Below, piece after piece: positions 57,243 to 64,000 of a stretch of 64,000 bases of DNA (positions are counted from its first letter, which is position 1; every line of letters starts with the position of its first letter). The DNA is taken from contig NZ_NJGV01000007.1 in NCBI RefSeq assembly GCF_002213425.1, forward strand, positions 215,713-279,712. Reading direction: 5' to 3'. The notes below the pieces were generated by a model. It was not told where the DNA came from and searched no databases. It saw only the letters and a program-made list of their open reading frames with translations. This DNA is from Herbaspirillum aquaticum. GTDB taxonomy: Bacteria > Pseudomonadota > Gammaproteobacteria > Burkholderiales > Burkholderiaceae_D. The position numbers and the translations under genes were made by a program.

Positions 57243-57311
57243 TTGCCTCTTCCTTTTCACTACCTTTTCACTGCCTTTTTTCTTCCTTCGCTCTTCCTTC
57301 GCTCTTCCCAC

Positions 57312-57356
57312 TCCCGTTCGGACTGAGTAGCGGCATCGCCGCGTATCGAAGACGCG
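57312..57356 (+). repeat. Short dispersed repeat, copy B
   Basis: CCCGTTCGGACTGAGTAGC to GTATCGAAGACGCG is the partner of copy A at 47562-47605. The palindromic centre GCGGCATCGCCGC differs from that of copy A. Confidence 0.65.
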
Positions 57357-57389
57357 TCGAACGATAAATCATTTAAATCATTTGAATCA

Positions 57390-59153
57390 TTAACGCTTCA
57401 CTTCAAAACTGCGCAGGAAATCCAGCAGAATCTGCCCCGATACCTCCGCGTCATCCGCCGTCATCGTCTCCAGCGGATTGTGGCTGATGCCACCATTGCC
57501 ACAACGCGTAAACAACATGCAGACATCCGTCAGCTTCGCAATCGCCATCGCATCATGCCCCGCCCCCGACGCCAGCTCAAACGGCGTCACCCCGGCACGC
57601 TCCGTGGCAGCACGCAACTGATCCATCAGCCACGGCGCACACGGCGCTGCCGGTGCGCTCAAGGTTTCCTCCAGTTTGAAATCGATACTGCGGCGGCCAC
57701 AGATCTCCTCGATCTTGCCCAGAACGTCCTTCACCGCAGCCATACGCACCTCATCCACCGCCGCACGTATGTCCAGCGACAACTGGCACCCACCCGGAAT
57801 CACATTCGTCGATCCGCGCGGTACCTGCAATTGCCCCACCGTGCCCACCAGCGCGGCATGCTGGTCCTGCGAACACCGCTGCTCCACATACAAGATGATC
57901 TCGGCCGCGGCGGCGGCCGCATCCTTGCGCATGTCCATCGGCGTAGTACCCGCGTGGCTGGCCACACCCTTCAACTCCACCAGATAGCGCGAACTGCCCG
58001 CGATCGAGGTGACGATGCCTACCGGCAAATCACGATTGAGCAATACCGGTCCCTGCTCGATGTGCACCTCCACATAGCCCAGGATGTCGGCCGGGTCGCG
58101 CGCTATCTGCGGGATGGCCGCGACATCATGGCCAGCCTGGGTGATCACCTCGCGCATGCTGATGCCGTCCTTGTCCTGCAGGTCCAGCAGCTTCATGTCG
58201 AAATGGCCGGTCACCGCATTGCTGCCCAGGAAGGTGCTCTTGAAACGCACCCCTTCTTCTTCCGAAAAACCAATCACCTCGAAATGGAAAGGCAAGGTCT
58301 CGCCTCGTTCCTGCAAGTGCTTCACCACCGCAATGGGCAGCAAGATGCCCTCGCGGCCATCGTACTTGCCGCCATTGCGCACCGTGTCGTAGTGCGAGCC
58401 GGTCAGCAAGGTCCTGGCCTGCGGATCAGTGGAAAGATATCGCCCCACCACGTTGCCCACCGCATCGATATGCACATGCATGCCGGCCTCGCGCATCCAC
58501 TGCGCAATCTGCTCTGCAGTGCGTTGGTGCGTCTCGGTGAGATAAGTGCAGGTGAGGGCGCCTTCGTCTTCCGACAGGGCGCCGATTTCTTCGGCCCATT
58601 GCATCACGGTCGCCCCCATCACCGGGCGATAGCCCAGCAGGTCATTGATGCGCATCTCGGCAATGCGGCCGATCTGGCGCAGGGCTTCACGCAGTTCGTC
58701 TTCCGGCTGGTTGCGCAGGCGGCGGGCAAAGGTGGCGATGATCTGCTGGCGCGTGAGGCCCGCACCGGTAGGGCCCTTCACCGCCAGGATGAAAGGGAAG
58801 CCGAACTTGGCGTTGTAGTCGGCATTGAGTTGTTGCAGGCGGGCAAATTCTTCAGGGCTGCACAGGTTCAATCCGGCCTTGGCCTGCTCGCCGGTGGACT
58901 CGGCCGTCAACTCGCCGGCAATGGCGGCGCGGCCAGCCAGTTCGGGGTGGGCACGGATCAGACCCAATTGCTCGGCACGGCTGGCGTCGGTCACGACCTT
59001 GTGCAAGGCCAGCTTGAAGGCGGTCAGGTTGCGGAAAGGACGCTGCAGCGCAGCTCGCTCGGGAATCCAGGGAGAGTGCTCATAAATGCCGTGCAGGGCG
59101 GCGATGAAGGCCGAAGTCTCGGCTGCGTTCAGTTGTTCCAGTGTCGTCGTCAT
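57390..59153 (-). CDS. Fused OHCU decarboxylase (UraD) and allantoate amidohydrolase (AllC-type)
   Basis: The 587-residue protein joins two enzymes. Residues about 1-175 are UraD, with the catalytic motif HPEL at 69-72 and KFGFPFILAVKG; it decarboxylates OHCU to S-allantoin. Residues about 180-587 are an M20-type amidohydrolase with metal ligands in GSHYDTV (His254, Asp265 in KYDGREG) and SEEEGVRF, fitting allantoate amidohydrolase. Allantoinase, the step between, is not in the fusion. ATG 59153 is chosen over 47 upstream codons. Confidence 0.88.
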   Translation of the reverse strand: MTTTLEQLNAAETSAFIAALHGIYEHSPWIPERAALQRPFRNLTAFKLALHKVVTDASRAEQLGLIRAHPELAGRAAIAGELTAESTGEQAKAGLNLCSPEEFARLQQLNADYNAKFGFPFILAVKGPTGAGLTRQQIIATFARRLRNQPEDELREALRQIGRIAEMRINDLLGYRPVMGATVMQWAEEIGALSEDEGALTCTYLTETHQRTAEQIAQWMREAGMHVHIDAVGNVVGRYLSTDPQARTLLTGSHYDTVRNGGKYDGREGILLPIAVVKHLQERGETLPFHFEVIGFSEEEGVRFKSTFLGSNAVTGHFDMKLLDLQDKDGISMREVITQAGHDVAAIPQIARDPADILGYVEVHIEQGPVLLNRDLPVGIVTSIAGSSRYLVELKGVASHAGTTPMDMRKDAAAAAAEIILYVEQRCSQDQHAALVGTVGQLQVPRGSTNVIPGGCQLSLDIRAAVDEVRMAAVKDVLGKIEEICGRRSIDFKLEETLSAPAAPCAPWLMDQLRAATERAGVTPFELASGAGHDAMAIAKLTDVCMLFTRCGNGGISHNPLETMTADDAEVSGQILLDFLRSFEVKR

Positions 59154-59407
59154 GTGCTGGCCGGTCGGCGTGCCGCCGGCTCCCTCGCTGTGTTCATGGG
59201 TGATGCCGCAAGTGCGTGCCGCCATTCCACCCTGAAAATCAGGATTGTCGGCGCCGATTGTTGCTTGCGGCTGTCGTCTCACGGTCTGCGCCAAAGCCCG
59301 CCCGGTGCGGTCTGCAGCGCAGATGAGACTTTAAAACATCTTGGCCCGGATGGCATCAACGGTTTCATCTGGGCCGTATGCGCGGCGGCATATCTCGCCG
59401 CCCCGCG

Positions 59408-60802
59408 TCAGTGATCCGAACTCTGCGCCGCCGCCACCGCATAGCGGGCCACGTCCTCTTCACTGCCACGACCATTGAAGAACAGGTTCAGGCCGACCGC
59501 CATGGCCGAGGCCAGCAGGATGCCGCTGTGGAAGATGGTGCCCAGCAGGTGCGGCATCTTGTCGAAGAAGGTCGGCGCGACAATGGGGATCATGCCTACG
59601 CCAATGCTGATGGCCACGATGAAAAGATTGTTGCGGTTGCCATGGAAATCGACCTTGGACAGGATCTTGATGCCGGTCGCGGCCACCATCCCGAACATCA
59701 CGATGCCGGCACCACCCAAAACGAATTGCGGAATCGAAGCGGCCACGTGCGCCATCTTGGGGAACAGGCCGAAGGCGATCAGGATCACCCCGGCCGCCAC
59801 GCAGACGAAACGGCTGCGGATGCCCGTCACGCCGACCAGTCCGACGTTCTGCGAGAAGGAGGTGTAGGGGAAGGTGTTGAACAGGCCGCCGATCACCGTG
59901 CCCAGGCCATCCACGCGCAAGCCGCTGGCCAGCGTGCGGTCGTCGATGCGGCGGCCGACGATGTCGCCCAGGGCCATGAACATGCCGGTCGATTCGATCA
60001 TCGTCACGATCATCACCAGGCACATGCTGATGATGGAGGCGATGTCGAATTGCGGCAGCCCATAGTGAAAGGGCTGGATGAAGGCGAACCAGTCCGCCGC
60101 ATCCAGCCCGTCAAAGCTGATCTTGCCCAAGGCAAAGGCAATCACGAACCCGACCACCATGCCCATCAACACCGAAATGTTGGAGATGAATCCCCGCGTG
60201 TACTTGGTGATGAGCAGGATCGAGACCAGCACCACCGCCGCAATCGAGAGTGACAGCGGCGAGCCGTAATCGGGATTGGGGACCTTCACGAACACCCCGT
60301 CGACCAGCTTGCCGATCACCGGCTGTCCGCCCGCCGCCCAGTTGATCCCTACGCCCATGAGCGAGACGCCGATCACCGTGATGACGGTGCCCGTGACCAC
60401 CGGCGGGAAGTAGCGCATGAGCTTGCTCATGTAGGGCGAGGCGAGGATGCAGAACACGCCGGAAGCAATCACCGCGCCATAGATATGGAGGATGTTCAGC
60501 TGCGGGTTGTTGGCCATGGCCACCATCGGCCCCACGGCGGCAAAGGTCACGCCCATCATGACGGGCATGCGGATGCCGAATTTCCAGATGCCGGCACTCT
60601 GGATGATGGTCACCAGGCCGCAGCAGAACAGGTCGGCACTGATGAGGTAGGCGATCGCTGACTTGGGCAGGTTGAGCGCACCGCCGATGATGAGCGGCAC
60701 GGCGATCGCGCCGGCATACATCACCAGCACGTGCTGCATGCCGAGGGCGAAGAGCTTGAATACGGGTAGGCGTTCATCCACCGGATGGCGAGTGGCTTGC
60801 AT
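59408..60802 (-). CDS. NCS2 urate/xanthine permease
   Basis: The 464-residue protein has about 12 to 14 hydrophobic segments, the NCS2 start FALGMQHVLVMYAGAIAVPL and the signature SQNVGLVGVTGIRSRFV. The uracil/xanthine/urate family member UacT fits best, given the neighbouring urate hydroxylase and UraD. It lies 254 bp upstream of the UraD fusion on the same strand. Confidence 0.9.
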   Translation of the reverse strand: MQATRHPVDERLPVFKLFALGMQHVLVMYAGAIAVPLIIGGALNLPKSAIAYLISADLFCCGLVTIIQSAGIWKFGIRMPVMMGVTFAAVGPMVAMANNPQLNILHIYGAVIASGVFCILASPYMSKLMRYFPPVVTGTVITVIGVSLMGVGINWAAGGQPVIGKLVDGVFVKVPNPDYGSPLSLSIAAVVLVSILLITKYTRGFISNISVLMGMVVGFVIAFALGKISFDGLDAADWFAFIQPFHYGLPQFDIASIISMCLVMIVTMIESTGMFMALGDIVGRRIDDRTLASGLRVDGLGTVIGGLFNTFPYTSFSQNVGLVGVTGIRSRFVCVAAGVILIAFGLFPKMAHVAASIPQFVLGGAGIVMFGMVAATGIKILSKVDFHGNRNNLFIVAISIGVGMIPIVAPTFFDKMPHLLGTIFHSGILLASAMAVGLNLFFNGRGSEEDVARYAVAAAQSSDH

Positions 60803-61004
60803 GGGATTGTCTCCTGGTATTTTTTATCGATGGAACCTGGCATGTGACCGCGCCCCCCGTGATCAATCCGTGAGGGGGTGTGCCTTGCCGCTTGAAGTTG
60901 GTTCCGGCCCAGTACCGTGCTCCGCGTCTTGGTGGGGCCTGTGTGCGGATGCCGGTCTGATGCTGGCGATACTAATGCAATCCGGGGAGTGCGATATATA
61001 AGCC

Positions 61005-61041
61005 CCGGCATACCGGCTGGCGTGCCCCCGATATATGCCGG
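61005..61041. promoter_or_regulatory. Inverted repeat upstream of the urate permease gene
   Basis: CCGGCATA and TATGCCGG are perfect 8-bp arms separated by 21 bp. GATATAT occurs at 60993-60999 and again at 61030-61036. The site lies in the 277 bp before the permease ATG and directly behind the lysR stop, so it could bind the LysR product or act as a lysR terminator stem, though no T run follows. Confidence 0.45.
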
Positions 61042-61079
61042 ACCGCCCGTTTCCTTTGCTGCAGCGGCCCGGCACCGGT

Positions 61080-62024
61080 TCAGGCGCGGCCCTGCGCCAT
61101 CATCTTGGCCGCCGCGCTGACCTGGGCGCGCAGCCATTTGTGCTCGGTGGCCTGGTGCACCCGCTCGTGCCACAGCTGGTAAAAACGCAGCGGTGGGAAC
61201 TTGATGGGCACCGTATAGCTTTTCAGGCCCAGGAGTTTTTCGTAGAAGCTGGCGAACTGCTGGCCGGCGGTCAGCACCAGGTCGGTCTGCGCCACCATGT
61301 AGGGCAGCATGCGGAAGTGCGCCGACTCCACGACCACGTTGCGATGCAGGTTCTGTTTTTCGAGGAAGGTATCGATGGTGCCGTGATAGCCGGGCAGGAT
61401 CTGCGAGGGCGCGGCATGGGGCAGCGAAAGATAGTCCTCGATGCTCATGGCCTCGCGTGCGGTGCGCTTGGCGTAGGCACAGTCGGCACGCATCAGGCAG
61501 ACGATGGGATCGTCAAACAGCTTTGACAGGTGCAAATGCGCAGGCGGTTCGTCCCAGTTGGCAATGACCAGGTCCAGTTCTCCATCCGAGAGCAGGCGCA
61601 CGTAATCGGTATCCGGACCCAGTGCGTGGATGACGATGCGGCTGCGCGGCGACTCGCGCCGCAGGCGGGCGATCACTTCGGTGAAGAAGGGCGTGTTCAT
61701 GTAGTCGGGCGCGGCGATGTGGAAGGTGCGCTCTTCTTCCTGCGGCACGAAGGCGGTCTTGGGCACGAACAGGCGCTCGGTTTCGTCGAGGATGCGCTTG
61801 GCGGGCTTCAACAGGCTCTCGCCATGCTGGGTCGGCACCATGCCGCGCGCACCACGCACCAGCAGCGGGTCGCCGGTCAGCTCGCGCAGCTTGCGCAGCG
61901 AGGCCGAGATCGAGGGCTGCGGCTGGTTCAGCTTCAGGGCGACCCGCGATACGTTCTTCTCGCAGAGCAGGAGATAAAGAATGCGGATGAGGTGGATGTC
62001 GAGATGGTCAGGCAGCCTGGACAT
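61080..62024 (-). CDS. LysR-family regulator of the urate cluster
   Basis: The 314-residue LysR protein has an HTH with ARVALKLNQPQPSIS-type sequence (here NVSRVALKLNQPQPSIS) and an effector domain. It stands between the urate permease gene (same strand) and puuD (divergent, 503 bp away), which makes it the obvious candidate regulator of both. The effector may be a purine product, but this is inference. ATG 62024 is chosen over an upstream Pro-rich extension of 54 codons. Confidence 0.88.
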   Translation of the reverse strand: MSRLPDHLDIHLIRILYLLLCEKNVSRVALKLNQPQPSISASLRKLRELTGDPLLVRGARGMVPTQHGESLLKPAKRILDETERLFVPKTAFVPQEEERTFHIAAPDYMNTPFFTEVIARLRRESPRSRIVIHALGPDTDYVRLLSDGELDLVIANWDEPPAHLHLSKLFDDPIVCLMRADCAYAKRTAREAMSIEDYLSLPHAAPSQILPGYHGTIDTFLEKQNLHRNVVVESAHFRMLPYMVAQTDLVLTAGQQFASFYEKLLGLKSYTVPIKFPPLRFYQLWHERVHQATEHKWLRAQVSAAAKMMAQGRA

Positions 62025-62527
62025 GGGGATGTCTCCGGGGTCTTGTGGTGCGGGGCAGGTGACGGTTTTTCGTTCACTCTGGGGCGGCTGCATCGGGGCA
62101 GGCGCATTATCGTTGTCGTGTGCCGGACCGGCTCGGGCGGCGGCCTGGCGTGATGCGAGCGCAAGCGTCCCACATCCAGGGGGCATTTTTGTATATCGTC
62201 ATTCGTATGTCAAATATACGTTGATGACCATGTTTTGCGCAGTCCCGGCGTTTATCGTTCGTGCAACCGTTCCGCACTAGCGGGACGGCATAAAACAGAT
62301 GGCACCAGCCATCGGGTCGTAGCGGCAGCACGACGGGAGACCAGCCACGGCACCAGCACGGTGCCTGCGCTTCCCGGCGCGCGGGAAGCCTTCACTCCAC
62401 TCATCCAGTTGCAGCCCTGGTACACGCAGGGCGGGGGAAGACTTTCATGGCGGCCCATTCCTGAGGCAATGCCTCGCCTGTCCGGAGTAGGTCGCGGTGG
62501 CGGACAGCAATCCTGCGTGGGGAAGAC
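62025..62527. promoter_or_regulatory. Divergent lysR-puuD region with TATAT-type inverted repeat
   Basis: These 503 bp hold no convincing gene. At 62191-62219 GTATAT and ATATAC are 17 bp apart, and within it ATA-N10-TAT lies at 62193-62208, close to LysR-type spacing. This AT-rich patch in a GC-rich region is the best operator or promoter candidate. The puuD ribosome site is weak (GGGGAAGAC). Confidence 0.5.
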
Positions 62528-63778
62528 ATGGAAGCACTCCTGGTTTCATATGGCATCGACTGGGCCAACCTGCTGGTCCGCTGGCTGCACCTGATCACGG
62601 GCATCGCCTGGATCGGTGCCTCGTTCTATTTCGTCTGGCTGGACAACTCCATCCGCCCGCCCAAGCCGGGCAGCGATCTGGAGAAGAAGGGCGTTTCCGG
62701 CGAGCTGTGGGCGGTGCACGGCGGCGGTTTCTACAATCCGCAAAAGTATCAGGTCGCTCCGGCCGAGCTGCCGGAAGAACTGCACTGGTTCAAGTGGGAG
62801 GCCTATGCCACCTGGATCACCGGTGTGGCCATGCTCTTCATCGTGTATTACTTCAATGCCTCGGCCATGATGGTGGACAAGTCCGTGGCCAACCTCACCG
62901 GGCCGGAAGCGGTCGGCGTGGGCATCGGCACCCTGGTGCTGGGCTGGATCGTCTACGACCTGCTGTGCAAGTCGCCGCTGGGCAAGCGCGAAGGGCTGCT
63001 GGGGCTGGTGATGTTCGTCTTCATCGTGGCGGTGGCCTATCTGCTCACGCACCTGCTGTCGGGCCGCGCGGCATACATCCATGTGGGCGCGATGATCGGC
63101 ACCATCATGGTGGGCAATGTGCTCATGGTCATCATTCCCGGCCAGCGCAAGCTGGTGGAGGCCATGAAGGCCGGCCGCTCGCCCGACCCCATCCACGGCC
63201 GCAAGGGCAAGCAGCGCAGCGTGCACAACAATTACTTCACGCTGCCCATTCTCTTCATCATGATCAGCAACCACTATGCGATGACCTACACGCATGCCTA
63301 CAGCTGGCTGGTGCTGGCGGCGATCATGGCGGCCGGTGTGCTGATTCGTCACTTCTTCAATCTGCGGCACAAGGGCCGGGTGTCGGTGGGCTATCCCATC
63401 GCTGGCGTGGTCTTGCTGCTGGCCGTGGCCGTGGCGATTGCACCGCGTCCCATCGTACCTGCTGCCCCTGCTGCTTCTGCTGCCTCCGCAGGCGAAGGCG
63501 CGGCCCCGGCGGCCGCTGCCGCACCGGACTTTGCACGCATCCAGGCCATCGTCACCCAGCGCTGTGCCAGCTGCCATTCGGACAAACCGACCCAGGCCGG
63601 CTTTGCCACCGCACCGGCCGGGATGATGCTGCAAACGCCCGAGCTGATCCACCAGCACGCAGCCAAGATCTTCCAGCGTGCAGTCCAGACCAAGGACATG
63701 CCGCTGGCCAACATGACCCAGATGACCGATGCAGAACGCGCCGAACTGGCCGCGTGGTTCCAGGCTGGGGCCAAGTAA
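62528..63778 (+). CDS. puuD: Membrane urate hydroxylase PuuD with C-terminal cytochrome c
   Basis: The 416-residue protein has the PuuD membrane domain (about eight hydrophobic segments in residues 10-300, with GIDWANLLVRWLHLITGIAW at the start) and a C-terminal class I cytochrome c domain with CASCH (Cys346, Cys349, His350). PuuD oxidises urate to 5-hydroxyisourate and feeds the electrons to the respiratory chain instead of O2. The C-terminal cytochrome is joined by an Ala-rich linker at about 305-340. It is divergent from the LysR gene. Confidence 0.92.
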   Translation: MEALLVSYGIDWANLLVRWLHLITGIAWIGASFYFVWLDNSIRPPKPGSDLEKKGVSGELWAVHGGGFYNPQKYQVAPAELPEELHWFKWEAYATWITGVAMLFIVYYFNASAMMVDKSVANLTGPEAVGVGIGTLVLGWIVYDLLCKSPLGKREGLLGLVMFVFIVAVAYLLTHLLSGRAAYIHVGAMIGTIMVGNVLMVIIPGQRKLVEAMKAGRSPDPIHGRKGKQRSVHNNYFTLPILFIMISNHYAMTYTHAYSWLVLAAIMAAGVLIRHFFNLRHKGRVSVGYPIAGVVLLLAVAVAIAPRPIVPAAPAASAASAGEGAAPAAAAAPDFARIQAIVTQRCASCHSDKPTQAGFATAPAGMMLQTPELIHQHAAKIFQRAVQTKDMPLANMTQMTDAERAELAAWFQAGAK

Positions 63779-63806
63779 TCGCACACGATTCCATCAGAGA
63801 TCACAC

Positions 63807-64000
63807 ATGCAAACTATTACCATCGACGGATTCAACCTCACCGCCGCCCAAGTCGTCAGCGTGGCCCGCGCACCGCACCTGAAAGTCGCCCTGGCCGAGT
63901 CTTCACGTGCCGCCCTCAAGCAAAGCCGCGACTACATCGAATCCACCTGGATGCACGATGAAGCGCCCATGATGTACAGCTTCAATACCGGTGTCGGTTT
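63807..64000 (+). CDS. HAL/PAL-family aromatic amino acid lyase, N-terminal part (partial)
   Basis: The first 64 residues are present. MMYSFNTGVG near residues 55-64 matches the YGINTGFG segment of histidine ammonia-lyases, which holds the catalytic Tyr, and the start TITIDGFNLT fits too. The MIO-forming Ala-Ser-Gly is outside the window. It starts 28 bp after puuD, so it is likely cotranscribed. Histidase-like enzymes are not part of the known urate route, so its role here is open. Confidence 0.8.
   Translation, partial: MQTITIDGFNLTAAQVVSVARAPHLKVALAESSRAALKQSRDYIESTWMHDEAPMMYSFNTGVG

Overview
The window is a high-GC, densely coded stretch of a betaproteobacterial chromosome. The conserved block fimV-truA-trpFBA-accD-folC-SPOR-cvpA-purF and the protein sequences fit Burkholderiales, most likely Oxalobacteraceae and Herbaspirillum-like. 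That assignment is my recognition of order and sequence; no search was run. I see no tRNA, rRNA, CRISPR array, transposase or prophage gene.

Region 1 (1 to about 25.4 kb) is ordinary core genome, almost all on the + strand. It holds tryptophan biosynthesis (trpF, trpB, trpA), fatty acid and folate genes (accD, folC), division and purine genes (SPOR protein, cvpA, purF), a Cys/Met-family PLP enzyme, a LOG-family protein, a patatin, an alpha/beta hydrolase, a PHP nuclease, htpX, a YrdC/YciO protein, an M50 protease, trpS, dapA, bamC, a metallo-beta-lactamase-fold nuclease, a small Ala-rich lipoprotein, a RoxA-type ribosomal oxygenase and slyD. Two enzymes carry unusual residues: TrpA has Glu at the catalytic Asp60 position, and TrpS has a four-Cys motif like the iron-sulfur TrpRS group.

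Region 2 (25.5-36.3 kb) holds an exported protein of unknown function, mutS, a zinc-type oxidoreductase and a tripartite drug efflux operon (NodT-EmrA-EmrB). A divergent TetR gene faces the operon, and its promoter has a perfect 12-bp palindrome next to the -10. A solitary YgiT-type zinc ribbon follows.

Region 3 (36.3-64 kb) is a purine-to-central-carbon catabolic district. Guanine deaminase, xanthine dehydrogenase (xdhABC) and an AzgA-type purine permease lead to urate. An 8-oxoguanine deaminase, a fused UraD-allantoate amidohydrolase, a urate/xanthine permease, a LysR regulator and the membrane urate hydroxylase PuuD (with a C-terminal cytochrome c) process urate and its ring-opened products. 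A LysR-gcl-hyi-glxR-pyk cluster turns the resulting glyoxylate into glycerate and pyruvate. A chemoreceptor gene sits in the middle. The window ends inside a histidine/phenylalanine ammonia-lyase family gene directly behind puuD.

Three same-orientation copies of a 335-440 bp hairpin-rich repeat lie at about 45.0, 47.3 and 57.0 kb. They bracket the chemoreceptor gene and the gcl-to-deaminase segment. They are the strongest non-genic structure in the window.
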